Part shown: one piece after another, positions 1 to 8,297 of the stretch
Position numbering within the stretch: the first letter of the stretch is position 1
Layout: every line of letters starts with the position of its first letter
Assembly (NCBI GenBank): GCA_934167835.1
Contig: CAKPLZ010000015.1
Coordinates: 1-17,305, forward strand
Origin: an uncultured Clostridia bacterium
GTDB lineage: Bacteria > Bacillota > Clostridia > TANB77 > CAG-508
DNA length: 17,305 nucleotides
Direction: 5' to 3'
Translations under genes and position numbers: made by a program
The notes under the pieces: model-generated
Databases searched by the model: none
Seen by the model: only the letters and a program-made list of their open reading frames with translations
Told to the model about the DNA's origin: nothing

Positions 1-113
<113 letters not shown>

Positions 114-268
114 GGGCCCCAAGGCTTTCAGCGTTTTTCATTGGTTAGTTTCTCCTTCTTTTTTCGTTTCTCTTCGTGCTTTTGTTTCTTAAAAAATTAT
201 ATTTAGAGTTTATCCTATTTGTTTCCCCTTGTCAATACTTTTTTAAATAATTTTTTACACTCTTTTTA

Positions 269-297
269 TTGCTTTTTTATTTTCATAATGCTATAAT
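269..297 (+). promoter_or_regulatory. Sigma-A-type promoter for the 345-656 gene
   Basis: A TTGCTT box at 269-274 and a perfect TATAAT at 292-297 are separated by 17 bases, about 48 bases before the chosen start codon. The spacing and -10 box are good; the -35 box has one departure in TTGCTT relative to the TTGNNN core. Confidence 0.6.
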
Positions 298-344
298 TTA
301 TTTATACTTATATTTTTTACTAAAGAATGAAGGATGTGTTTTTT

Positions 345-656
345 ATGAGCAATCTTGTTTTTGATGATAAAAACATTGAATTAAATAACATAAGCAATAA
401 TTCTTCTGTTCAGACTACGATTGAAGATGAGGACCCTAATAAGGTTTCTATTATGTCTTCTGAAATTTTGGTAGAGGCTGAGGAAGTTGTTGAGAATGGT
501 GATAAAGGTAGTGAGGAAGTTGAGTGTACTGCACTTGTTGAGTTAAAGCCTCATAGTCTTTTGGTTGCTCAAAGCATGTTTAAAAAGAGTATTAAAATTT
601 CTATAAAATCTCTTTTAATTTCTTTATCTCTTGGTTTTTTGAATTTATTTTTTTAG
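345..656 (+). CDS. Hypothetical small protein with acidic body and hydrophobic C-terminus
   Basis: I do not recognise this 103-residue protein. The first two thirds are acidic and polar, rich in Asn, Glu and Val. The last roughly 25 residues begin with several lysines (KKSIKISIK) and end in a strongly hydrophobic LLISLSLGFLNLFF, so it may be a tail-anchored or amphipathic membrane-associated peptide. The ATG at 345 is preferred over the in-frame ATG at 327 because AAGGATG at 329-335 gives a ribosome binding site about 9 bases upstream. A promoter lies at 269-297 and a terminator at 664-691, so it is a single-gene unit convergent with mltG. No cysteine cluster, signal peptide or known domain is visible. 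The clear expression signals argue it is a real gene; its function is unknown. Confidence 0.6.
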   Translation: MSNLVFDDKNIELNNISNNSSVQTTIEDEDPNKVSIMSSEILVEAEEVVENGDKGSEEVECTALVELKPHSLLVAQSMFKKSIKISIKSLLISLSLGFLNLFF

Positions 657-663
657 TATATAT

Positions 664-691
664 TAAAAGTCCCTTTTTGAGGGACCTTTTT
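664..691. terminator. Bidirectional terminator between the small ORF and mltG
   Basis: An AAAGTCCC arm pairs with GGGAC(C)TTT with one bulged C around a short TTTTTGA loop. It is flanked by an A-run on the left and a T-run on the right, so it can act as an intrinsic terminator for the plus-strand gene ending at 656 and for mltG ending at 690. Confidence 0.75.
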
Positions 692-1758
692 AATGTTCAT
701 ACCATAAACCACTGTTTTTTAATTCTCTTATTTTTTGTGAATGTTCTGCATTTGTTTTTGTAAAATATACATTTCCATTTTTATCTGCTACGAAAAATAA
801 ATAGTCTGTGTTGCTTGGTTCTATTGCAGCTTCTAGACTTTCTTGGCCTACTGAGCTTATTGGGCCAACTGGCAATTTTCCTTGCATGTTTGGACCTCTT
901 GTGTTATATGGGTTATAGGCATCTATTTCTTTTTGGTATAGTGCTCTTTCTCCCATATCTGTTTTTACTGCATAATATGTTGTAACATCGCTACCTAGTG
1001 ACATTCCATTTTCCAATCTATTATAGAACACGCTTGCTATTCCTTTTCTATCAGCATTTCCAGTTCCTTCTGTTTCAATAACTGAAGCAAGTGTAATAAT
1101 TTCATGAATTGAATATTTGCTTTCTTCTATTTCAGATTTATATTTTTCTAAAATCTCATCCATCCTATCTAGCATTTTTTCAAATATTTCCTCTACTTTT
1201 GCATCTTTATTTGATATTGAGTATGTATCTGGAAATAGATATCCCTCTAGTGGATAATAAATATCTTTATTTTTTATTTCATCTGTTAAAAACCAGTATT
1301 TTTCAATTAATGAATCTATATATTCTTCATTTGCTAAAAGATTATATACATCCTCTTCTGTATTGTTAGTTTTGCTGGCAATAGTTTTAGCAAGCCACCA
1401 TATTGGCTTTCCTTCTAAGTATGTTATAGTTATTTGGTTTGGGTCATACATTATTCCTGTTTGTAACATTTCTGTGATTTCCTTTAGGCTCATGCTTTCT
1501 TTTAGATAATATGTACCAGCTTGAAAGTTTGATATTTTATTTAATTTCACATAAATTTTAAAAGCAGTTTTACTTTTAATTAATTTATTGTTTTTTAAAA
1601 TTTCAGCTATTTGAGTACTTCCGCTTCCGAAGTGGAATTTCTATTTGCTTTTCCTCCACATTTTTGCTCACAGGCATTGTTTGAACTTTATATGTAATTA
1701 AAGCTATTATTGTAATTAATAGAATTGCTGCAATTCCGATTATAATTATCTTTTTCAT
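690..1758 (-). CDS. mltG: Endolytic murein transglycosylase MltG, needs +1 frameshift at a CGG codon
   Basis: MltG cleaves nascent peptidoglycan strands at the outer face of the membrane and so sets glycan length. The gene opens at ATG 1756-1758 after a strong AAGGAGAG site that overlaps the stop of the upstream gene. Its first 43 codons give a short cytoplasmic start, one membrane helix (residues about 4-22) and the approach to the LysM-like domain. At 1627-1629 the frame meets CGG and would stop at 1603 after 51 residues. Skipping one C (base 1629) restores IPL-GSGSTQIAEIL, the usual IPxG start of the MltG domain, and yields 355 residues, normal for the family. The catalytic region TLASVIETEG puts the expected glutamate near residue 228, followed by SLGSDVTTYYA and the LPVGPISS segment. 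All domains are otherwise intact, so this is unlikely to be a decayed gene. Transcribed with the gene at 1771-2904. Confidence 0.9.
1627..1629 (-). other. In-frame CGG at +1 frameshift site of mltG
   Basis: The zero frame reads ATT CCA CTT CGG AAG and stops at TGA 1603-1605. Skipping the C at 1629 reads CTT, then GGA AGC GGA, giving the Gly-Ser-Gly expected in MltG. A second CGG at 1621-1623 lies in the zero frame too but is out of phase after the shift. The site sits in a small inverted repeat (ACTTC, 7-base loop, GAAGT). Confidence 0.85.
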
Positions 1759-1770
1759 TAATATCTCTCC

Positions 1771-2904
1771 TTACTGATTTGTTATAATTATATAATCAAC
1801 TATATCCGTAAATTTTTCCTCATTTATTTTAGTTGTTGATACTATGTTTGTTTTTATTCCTAATTCTCTCATTAATGGTGCAAGCTCGATAATAAACCTT
1901 TCAAGCTTTTCATCAGGCTTTCCATTGCATTCAACGTTTATTCCATTAATTCCGTTTTTTCTTGCTATTACTGTAATATCTTTAGCAAGTTTAATCCTAT
2001 CATCATAAGTATCTAAATTTGCATTATTCAACTTTAAATTTACCCAAGTTTCAGTGTTTTCGTCATTTTGAATCTCAGTATTTTTTATAAATATTCCATC
2101 TAATGTAACTTGTAGAAGGTCTTTTATAACAACATTTGTCCCTTCTAGCTTCAAACTTGAATTATTTGCAACATTTGCATTTATTGATTTTGTTTGAGGC
2201 TTTTGGTTCATATCTTGCCTTAATATATATTCATTTGTAAGTACATTTGCTTTTACATATCCTACTGTTCCGTCTTCTGTTCTAATAAGTCTCCATCCCT
2301 TGCTTGTTGTATAAAAAGCACATACTATATCGCCTTCTTCAAGCTCACCTAGTGATTTTGATAAACTTCTTTGTTTATATCTAATTGTTGAAGTTTTATC
2401 CGCTTCTGCCTTTATCATTCCTTCACTTAATTTATCTATGATAAGTATATTTTTATTTTCCAAATACTTAATTTCTAAATTATAAACAGATTTCATGTCT
2501 TTTATAGGAATATATATTGTATCTCCTTCTTTTTTGATTTCTGCCAAAGTATCTGTTTCTATCCCATTAATGTTTATTCTTTTTTCTCCGAATTTCATTC
2601 TTGCTGTAGCCATTTCTGATGTTGCTATAATTGAATTTTCGTTTTCATCATAATACAATGTTTTATCAAAATATTCCTTAATATCTGCTTCTGAAATATA
2701 AAGAGTTCCATCCTCATCCTTGATGATATTGTTCTTTAAATTTTCTGTTACATTTTCATCGCCTATTACAAGGTTTATTACATTTCTATATTTGTTTCTC
2801 TTGTACCCTGGTGCAATATTTATTATGAATGATACTATAAATAGAGCAACCACACCAATTATTATGTTTCTTAAAAATTTTAATTTTTGTATTTTTAATT
2901 TCAT
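1771..2904 (-). CDS. Membrane-anchored protein with SH3 domain and short GH18-like C-terminus
   Basis: This 377-residue protein has a positively charged start and one membrane helix (residues about 13-31), so the rest should lie outside the cytoplasm. Residues about 40-158 resemble the copper-amine-oxidase N-terminal-like repeats often found on clostridial wall proteins (ININGIETDTL, IYIPIKDM). Residues about 165-228 resemble a bacterial SH3 domain (GDIVCAFYTTSKGWRLIRTEDG, split around a GWxxV/I core). Residues about 280-377 resemble the middle of a GH18 barrel of the spore-cortex/YaaH type: GINGINVEC, then ELAPLMRELGI, then DYIIIT. The acid-rich DxxDxDxE motif is degraded to a single Glu and the protein ends where GH18 enzymes would have another third, so it is probably binding-only. 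A good AAGGAG site precedes ATG 2904. mltG follows 12 bases after its stop, which implies a joint cell-wall role. Confidence 0.65.
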   Translation of the reverse strand: MKLKIQKLKFLRNIIIGVVALFIVSFIINIAPGYKRNKYRNVINLVIGDENVTENLKNNIIKDEDGTLYISEADIKEYFDKTLYYDENENSIIATSEMATARMKFGEKRININGIETDTLAEIKKEGDTIYIPIKDMKSVYNLEIKYLENKNILIIDKLSEGMIKAEADKTSTIRYKQRSLSKSLGELEEGDIVCAFYTTSKGWRLIRTEDGTVGYVKANVLTNEYILRQDMNQKPQTKSINANVANNSSLKLEGTNVVIKDLLQVTLDGIFIKNTEIQNDENTETWVNLKLNNANLDTYDDRIKLAKDITVIARKNGINGINVECNGKPDEKLERFIIELAPLMRELGIKTNIVSTTKINEEKFTDIVDYIIITNQ

Positions 2905-2933
2905 ATATATTAACTCCTTATTTTTTCCTTATT

Positions 2934-2939
2934 AGTATA
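2934..2939 (-). promoter_or_regulatory. Possible -10 box for the SH3/GH18-mltG operon
   Basis: On the minus strand TATACT lies about 30 bases before the start codon at 2904. No convincing -35 box sits at the right distance, so this is a weak call. The 2905-3025 gap separates two divergent operons and must hold both promoters; I could not identify the one for the germination operon with confidence. Confidence 0.35.
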
Positions 2940-3025
2940 TCAAAAAAAATCGAATAATAACATAGTTTTTTGTAATTTTTTTATTTTTTTTGGATATTTT
3001 ACTTTTTTATGGAAATACTTGTTAT

Positions 3026-4693
3026 ATGAATAAATTTAAGGAATTTTTAAAAGAGTGTTTTTTATATACTCCATCAGTTAAATATGATTTTGTTTTAAAC
3101 GAAAATAGTACAAATGACAATTCTAAAGATTCCCCTACCTCATTTTTACCTGATTGCAACATATTCCCTGATCTAGACAAAACATATAACTATTTAAAAG
3201 TTCAATATAATAGCTTAATTAACAGTGATGTTTTGCTAAGGCCTTTTAAAATTGAAATTTATGGAACAACCTATAATGCTCTGTTTTTAGGCATTGATGG
3301 AATGATTTCATCTGAACTTGTTGATAATTTCCTTTTAAGGCCATTGCTTGAAACGAATAATTCAAAATTTCAATCTGATACTAAAGATTTAAACTTGGAA
3401 GATTATATTTTTGACAAACTATTGCCTCAAAACTCAATTAAAAAGATAGAAAAATTTTCAGAAGTATCTTCGGCTGCAAATAGTGGTAATTGTGTACTTT
3501 TTATTGATACACTTTCAATTGCTTTTGATGTTGATGTTAAAGGTTTTGAAACTCGTGGAATAGAATCTCCTAAAAATGAAATCGTTGTACGTGGCTCTCA
3601 AGAAGCTTTTGTTGAAAAGCTTAGAACTAACACATCCATTTTAAGGAGAATAATTAATACTTCTGACTTAATAATTGAAAACATGAATGTTGGAACTGCT
3701 AGTAAAACCCCTGTTGCCATTTGCTATATGAAAAATATTGCAAATTCTGGTTTAATTGCAGAAGTAAAATATCGTATTAGAAATTTAAATGTTGACTATG
3801 TTTTATCATCTGGTAATGTAGAGCAATTAATTCAAGATGATAGCAGTATTGCATTTCCTCAGCTAATTTCAACAGAGCGACCGGATAAAGCTGCTCACCA
3901 TTTGCTTGAGGGAAGAGTTGTTATTTTAGTAAATGGCTCACCTTATTCACTTATAGCTCCTGGTGTGCTTATTGATTTCTTGTCTTCACCTGAAGATTTG
4001 AATTTAAAGCATCAGTATGCCAATTTATTAAAAGCTATAAGGCTTATTGCAACTTTCATTACTTTGCTTTTGCCTGGTATATATATATCAATTTTAACAT
4101 ATCATACTGAGCTTGTACCAACAGAGCTACTTTTTGCAATAGCAGCTGCTAGAAATGCTGTTCCTTTCCCTGTAATTTTTGAAGTTTTATTAATGGAGAT
4201 TTCTTTTGAATTAATTAGAGAAGCTGGTTTAAGAATTCCAAGCCCTATTGGGCCTACTATTGGTATAATAGGTGCATTAATCCTGGGTGATGCTGCTGTA
4301 ACTGCTAATTTAGTAAGCCCTATTTCTATAATAATTGTAGCATTAACCGGAATTTGTTCTTTTGCAATACCTGACTTTTCATTAAATTTCACATTTAGAA
4401 TTTATAAATTTTTATATATTATGCTTGCTTATATTGCTGGCTTTTTAGGAATAGGAGTTGGATTATTTTGTCAATTTTCAATACTATGCAGTTTAAACTC
4501 TTTTGGAGTATCATATCTTTCACCTTATATACCTGTTACAAACTTTAAAAGCTCTATTTCATACTTTGTTCATTCTATTTGGAAACGAGAAACTAGAAGC
4601 GACTTTTTAAACACAAAACGACCTAAAGAACAAGACCATATAAGTAGAAAATGGAAATTCTGGAATAATAATATTAGAAAGGATATTTTTTAA
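3026..4693 (+). CDS. gerA: Spore germinant receptor subunit A (GerA family)
   Basis: GerA-family proteins form, with B and C subunits, the inner-spore-membrane receptor that detects germinants. The 555-residue product has the family layout: a soluble N-terminal half, with conserved segments such as VLFIDT, EIVVRGSQEAF, LRRII and ISTERPDKAAHHLLEGRV, and a membrane half from residue about 336 to 500 with several helices (IRLIATFITLLLPGIYISI, the FPVIFEVLLMEISFELIREAG block, and PSPIGPTIGIIGALILGDAAV split over two helices). It ends in a basic tail. I chose ATG 3026, which has a GGAA 11 bases upstream. A TTG at 2990 would add 12 residues but follows only a T-run without a ribosome binding site. 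The stop TAA overlaps the gerB ATG by one base (TAATG), which suggests translational coupling. First gene of the gerA-gerB-gerC operon. Confidence 0.95.
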   Translation: MNKFKEFLKECFLYTPSVKYDFVLNENSTNDNSKDSPTSFLPDCNIFPDLDKTYNYLKVQYNSLINSDVLLRPFKIEIYGTTYNALFLGIDGMISSELVDNFLLRPLLETNNSKFQSDTKDLNLEDYIFDKLLPQNSIKKIEKFSEVSSAANSGNCVLFIDTLSIAFDVDVKGFETRGIESPKNEIVVRGSQEAFVEKLRTNTSILRRIINTSDLIIENMNVGTASKTPVAICYMKNIANSGLIAEVKYRIRNLNVDYVLSSGNVEQLIQDDSSIAFPQLISTERPDKAAHHLLEGRVVILVNGSPYSLIAPGVLIDFLSSPEDLNLKHQYANLLKAIRLIATFITLLLPGIYISILTYHTELVPTELLFAIAAARNAVPFPVIFEVLLMEISFELIREAGLRIPSPIGPTIGIIGALILGDAAVTANLVSPISIIIVALTGICSFAIPDFSLNFTFRIYKFLYIMLAYIAGFLGIGVGLFCQFSILCSLNSFGVSYLSPYIPVTNFKSSISYFVHSIWKRETRSDFLNTKRPKEQDHISRKWKFWNNNIRKDIF

Positions 4694-5797
4694 TGGACTC
4701 TATTCAAAAATTAGGCAAATATGAGACTATTGGTTTAGTTTTATCAATTATTAGTAATAATATTATTTTTAATATGCCGACTATTATCTTTAATTCTTGT
4801 GGTTCTGGCTCTTGGGTTAACGTGCTTTATATAAGTATAATATCTATGTTTTTTATGCTGATAATCCTAAAAATTTTCAAGTCTTTTCCTGGGTTAGACA
4901 TTGTTGATATTTCAAAATTTTTGGGTGGTAAGTTTTTAGCATTTATTGTTGCTATTTTATATGCTTTTATGTTTACATGTTTTTCTGCTCTTTGTATAAG
5001 GTATTTTATAAACAATTTGCATATAATTTATTTCCCATCATATTCTCTTCTACTTCTTGCTATAATTCGGTTTTATTCCAATTATAATTGCAAGTAGAAT
5101 TGGGCTTAAGGCTATATATGGAACAAATTTAGTTGTTATTCCTTTTGCAGTGTTATCAATAGTTTTGCTTCTTTCAATATCAATAAAAGACTTTTCTTTT
5201 GCAAAGTTGTTTCCTATATTTGGGTATGGAAAAAAGGAACTTTTTATAACACAATCATTAAACTTATATGCATTTAACATTATTGCATATTTATATTTTC
5301 TACCACCTTTTTTAAAAGACAGAAAAGATTTTAAAAGGATTTCAATTCTTTCTATATTTTTATGTGGATTATATTTTATGCTTAGTATAATTGCTTTAAC
5401 AATGAGTTTTGCATTTGCTTTTAAAGCTGACGAATCTTTATCTTTATACATGCTTGCAAGGTCAATAACACTTGGACATTTTATTGAAAGAATTGATGCA
5501 ATATTTATTTTTATATGGATTTTATCATTCTTTTCATTTATTAGTTTCAATATGTTTTTAGTAAGTGCCATCCTAAAGAAAGGCCTAAAACTTGAAGAAT
5601 CAAAAGAATTGATTTATACGCTAAGTGGTATTTTTATTGGTTTTGCTCTTATTTTTAAAAATATGAGTATTACAAATATATTTGCTAGAGATTTTTGCAA
5701 AAAATATATGGTAATTGTTGTATTTGTTGTAAGTTTTATCATAGCATTACTTGCATTATTAAAGGACAAATTAAAACATAGATTAAAAAAAGCTTAA
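4693..5797 (+). CDS. gerB: Spore germinant receptor subunit B (GerAB/APC superfamily), needs +1 frameshift at a CGG codon
   Basis: GerB subunits are ten-helix membrane proteins of the amino acid-polyamine-organocation superfamily and carry the germinant-binding pocket. The first frame (4693-5097) starts as the family does (KLGKYETIGLVLSIISNNI) and gives about four helices. It then meets CGG at 5068-5070 and would stop at 5095 after 134 residues. The other frame is open from 5066 to 5797. Skipping the C at 5068 joins LLLLAII to GFIPIIIASRIGLKAIYG, the expected continuation, and gives 367 residues, the normal length for GerB, with hydrophobic helices through to a basic C-terminus (KDKLKHRLKKA). 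A GTG at 5150 could start a separate fragment, but it lies inside a helix and lacks a ribosome binding site. It sits between intact gerA and gerC, so the whole receptor is probably functional. Confidence 0.9.
5068..5070 (+). other. In-frame CGG at +1 frameshift site of gerB
   Basis: The zero frame reads GCT ATA ATT CGG TTT and stops nine codons later. Skipping the C at 5068 reads ATT then GGT TTT ATT CCA and continues open to 5797. The C is not part of a homopolymer. The site lies at the base of an inverted repeat (TATAATT, 12-base loop beginning with CGG, AATTATA). Confidence 0.85.
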
Positions 5798-5819
5798 AAT
5801 AAAGGAGTTTGTAGTTATT

Positions 5820-7049
5820 TTGAAAGTTAAATATTTATTATTAATTTTAATATGCTTGTTATCATTAACAATGCTTACTGGTTGTTATAATATATCTGGA
5901 ATTGAGAATAAAGCGTATGCAATAGCTCTTGGGATTGATAAATCTGATACTCAGCAATTAAAGCTAAGCATACAGTTTGCTGTTCTAAGTGGTTCTAGTT
6001 CCTCTGGTTCTTCTTCAGGCGATGAAGAAAGCGATTCTGGAGAAGACAAAACCTCCACAATTTTAACAGTAGATTCTGCAACTCTTGATTCTGGAATTGA
6101 ACTTATTAATAGCTATATAAGCAAACAGGTAAACCTTTCCCACTGCAAAGCTATTATTATTTCTGAAGAATATGCCTCAGAAGGAGTTGCTAATATTTTA
6201 TACACTCTTATGAATAATATTGAGCTAAGAGCTGACTGTAGCATTATTATTAGTAAATGTAATGCTGATGATTTTTTAAAAAACTCAAATCCTGTTTTTG
6301 AATCAAACCCAGCCCAATATTTTAAATTGAATTTTAATTCAAGTGAGTATACTGGATTTTTAAATAATTTATATATGTCTGATTTTTATTATAATACTTT
6401 AAGTACATTCTCTGATTCTTGTGCCATCTTAGGCGCAATTAATTCAGAAGAGTCTAGAACTCATTCTGTTTTAGATGATAACTATATTGCTGGGCAAACA
6501 CCACTAATTTCTAAAAACAAGGTGGAAAGCATGGGAACTGCTGTATTTCGTGGCGATAAGTTTGTTGGAGAATTAAATAATTTAGAAACACTTTGCCATT
6601 TAATTATTAAAAATAAATTTAAAACAGGAATTATAAATATAGAAAATCCTTATGATTCCAATACAATTGTATCCTTTTACACAGCACTTAATAGAAAAAC
6701 AAAAATAAATGTAAAGTATGAAGACAAAATACCTAAAATAGAGTGTGAGATTTGGTTAAGCAGCAATATTCCTACAATTTATAATACCTTAGATTTATCC
6801 GACCAATCATGTGTAGAAAAACTAAATTCTGTATTTAGTAAACATGTAGAAACCAAAGTTTTAGATTATTTAAATAAAACCAAAGACTATGGTGCAGATA
6901 TTGTTGGTTTCGGAGAACGACTTTTGCCTAATTACCAAACATGGCAAGATTGGCTTGATGCTGAATGGCTAGAAAACTATAAAAATGCTACATTTAAGGT
7001 AACAGTTCATTCTGAAATACAAGGTGGATATTTATATAACAGTATATAA
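5820..7049 (+). CDS. gerC: Spore germinant receptor lipoprotein subunit C, Ger(x)C family
   Basis: GerC is the lipid-anchored third subunit of the germinant receptor, on the outer face of the inner spore membrane. The 409-residue product starts with a lipoprotein signal (LLLILICLLSLTMLTGC) and the acylated cysteine is Cys22. It continues with the family's GIENKAYAIALGIDK block and ends with the conserved C-terminal Ger(x)C region (ADIVGFGERLLPNYQTW). A serine/glycine and acid-rich insert at about residues 58-80 looks like a flexible loop peculiar to this copy. The start is TTG at 5820, 13 bases after AAGGAG and 23 bases after the gerB stop; no ATG or GTG fits the lipoprotein signal better. 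A small membrane-protein gene follows after 12 bases. Confidence 0.93.
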   Translation: MKVKYLLLILICLLSLTMLTGCYNISGIENKAYAIALGIDKSDTQQLKLSIQFAVLSGSSSSGSSSGDEESDSGEDKTSTILTVDSATLDSGIELINSYISKQVNLSHCKAIIISEEYASEGVANILYTLMNNIELRADCSIIISKCNADDFLKNSNPVFESNPAQYFKLNFNSSEYTGFLNNLYMSDFYYNTLSTFSDSCAILGAINSEESRTHSVLDDNYIAGQTPLISKNKVESMGTAVFRGDKFVGELNNLETLCHLIIKNKFKTGIINIENPYDSNTIVSFYTALNRKTKINVKYEDKIPKIECEIWLSSNIPTIYNTLDLSDQSCVEKLNSVFSKHVETKVLDYLNKTKDYGADIVGFGERLLPNYQTWQDWLDAEWLENYKNATFKVTVHSEIQGGYLYNSI

Positions 7050-7061
7050 GGGGGATCTAAC

Positions 7062-7238
7062 ATGATATATATTATTTTTCTGATTTTTTTAATTTTTGCA
7101 TTTATAAAAGCAATAAGCTATGGAGTTTATGAAATAAAAACAAATAACAATACCTTTGCAGGTATTGCTACTTTTATACTGGCCTTATTGGGCTTAGTTT
7201 TTCCGAATATTGCAATTTGGATGAATGGAACTTATTAA
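7062..7238 (+). CDS. Small membrane protein at the end of the ger operon
   Basis: This 58-residue reading frame starts MIYIIFLIFLIFAFIKA and ends FPNIAIWMNGTY. It has two hydrophobic helices (about residues 2-17 and 33-54) separated by a short polar linker (EIKTNNNT). A strong AAGGGGGA site lies 7 bases before ATG 7062, and the gene begins only 12 bases after gerC, so it is almost certainly co-transcribed with the receptor. I do not recognise the family. Small two-helix proteins encoded with germinant receptors (GerD/2TM-type accessory proteins) are known in spore formers, so an accessory role is a fair guess only. Its stop overlaps the convergent secG stop by 3 bases. Confidence 0.75.
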   Translation: MIYIIFLIFLIFAFIKAISYGVYEIKTNNNTFAGIATFILALLGLVFPNIAIWMNGTY

Positions 7239-7462
7239 TAAATAATTCCTAAAACAATTGCTAAAACTATAAAAACAACTCCAAGGATAATTGTTGTTCT
7301 CTTTAACTTACCTTCTTTAGTTCTACCTTTGTTTTTATCATAGAAAGAACCTGCTCCTGTAATAGCTTCTGAGGCTCCGTCATCCTCGTTTGTTTGAGCA
7401 AGTGTTAATATAGTTAATAATACTGCAACAATTGAATATATTATAATTAAAAATGTTTTCAT
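7235..7462 (-). CDS. secG: Preprotein translocase subunit SecG
   Basis: SecG is the small membrane subunit that assists SecYE-dependent export. The 75-residue protein shows the family pattern: helix one (FLIIIYSIVAVLLTILTLAQ), a cytoplasmic loop with GAGSFYDKNKGRT matching the conserved glycine-rich segment of SecG, and helix two (TIILGVVFIVLAIVLGIIY). The length is typical. An AAGGTG site precedes ATG 7462 and its own promoter lies at 7499-7527, within the 73-base gap after scpA. It is convergent with the last gene of the ger operon. Confidence 0.93.
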   Translation of the reverse strand: MKTFLIIIYSIVAVLLTILTLAQTNEDDGASEAITGAGSFYDKNKGRTKEGKLKRTTIILGVVFIVLAIVLGIIY

Positions 7463-7498
7463 TGTAATTCACCTTTCTCCGTTTTATTTGACTTTATA

Positions 7499-7527
7499 AT
7501 TGTAGCACAAAGTTTTTGAAATTGCAA
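7499..7527 (-). promoter_or_regulatory. Sigma-A-type promoter of secG
   Basis: On the minus strand TTGCAA (7522-7527) and TACAAT (7499-7504) are separated by 17 bases. It lies in the scpA-secG gap, about 37 bases before the secG start, so secG can be transcribed apart from recA-recX-scpA. Confidence 0.75.
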
Positions 7528-7535
7528 GAAAAACT

Positions 7536-8279
7536 CTATTTTTTCTCTATAATTATATCCCCAAAGTTGTTTTCTTGTTTTGTTATTATTTTATTTCTTC
7601 TTCCAAGTTCCAAAACTCCTGAAAATGCTGTAACTGTTTCTAATTTTGTATATTTTTTATTTGTGCATAATGTACCAAATATGAATCTTTTATTTTTTAC
7701 AAGTTCTTTAAAGATTTCTCTTACTTTGCTTGCTACTGTTACTGTTTCTAGTATTGCAATTTTTTCCATATTTATTGCGTTTTTGTTCTTTTTGTTTTCA
7801 TTTCTTTCTATTAGTAACTTGTAGCTTTCAATTATATCTTCTTTTTCATATTTTTTCTCTAGCTTTCGATTCGGTAGTTCTACTTTTTCTGGAAGTTTGT
7901 ATATCCTTTTTGAATATGTATTATAATTTTCTCTTAGTTTTTTTACTATTTCTTTATATTTCTTGTATTCTACTATTCTCCTAATAAGTTCTTCTTCTGT
8001 TATTTCTTCCTCATCTTCTACGTCTTTTGGAAGCAAATGTTTTGATTTTAGGTATACAAGAGTTGATAACATAACAATGAATTCGCTTGTAATTTCTAAG
8101 TTTAATTCTTCCATTGCGTTTAGATATTCTATATATTGGTCTGTAATTTCAGTTATATTTACTTTATCTATATCCATTTTGTTTTTGTCTACTAAATGGC
8201 ATAATAAATCAAGTGGTCCTTCAAAGTTTTCTAGTTTTATATTGTATTTTTTTGTTTCTAATGTCAATATATCATTCAT
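7536..8279 (-). CDS. scpA: Segregation and condensation protein A
   Basis: ScpA is the kleisin subunit that bridges the SMC dimer with ScpB and acts in chromosome condensation and segregation. The 247-residue protein begins with the hallmark block (YNIKLENFEGPLDLLCHLV), followed by the helical N-terminal domain (ITEITDQYIEYL, SEFIVMLSTLVYLKSKHLLP), a charged coiled linker (EEEITEEELIRRIVEYKKYK), and a C-terminal winged-helix region (TVTAFSGVLELGRRNKI) that docks on the SMC head. Length is normal. A GGGG-containing site (about 8292) precedes ATG 8279; the recX stop lies 18 bases upstream, so it belongs to the recA-recX-scpA run. No scpB follows; secG does. Confidence 0.95.
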   Translation of the reverse strand: MNDILTLETKKYNIKLENFEGPLDLLCHLVDKNKMDIDKVNITEITDQYIEYLNAMEELNLEITSEFIVMLSTLVYLKSKHLLPKDVEDEEEITEEELIRRIVEYKKYKEIVKKLRENYNTYSKRIYKLPEKVELPNRKLEKKYEKEDIIESYKLLIERNENKKNKNAINMEKIAILETVTVASKVREIFKELVKNKRFIFGTLCTNKKYTKLETVTAFSGVLELGRRNKIITKQENNFGDIIIEKK

Positions 8280-8297
8280 TGTTATTTTTATCCCCTT

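Noticed and set aside
1648..1660. GGAGGAAAAG upstream of the mltG shift as a prfB-like stimulatory Shine-Dalgarno
   Set aside because: It lies about 15 bases before the slip codon, whereas prfB needs about 3, and the other two sites have nothing comparable.
4102..4392. Open frames antisense to gerA, recA, glyQS, metG and other genes
   Set aside because: They lack ribosome binding sites, resemble no family, and lie opposite genes with clear conserved motifs.
5150..5797. Separate gene starting at GTG 5150
   Set aside because: The frame is open upstream to 5066, the GTG lies inside a GerB helix without a ribosome binding site, and the joined product has normal family length.
7227..7249. Terminator hairpin at the convergent ends of the ger operon and secG
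   Set aside because: The GGAA-TTATT stem needs a bulge, is almost wholly A/T apart from two G-C pairs, and lacks a clear T-run.
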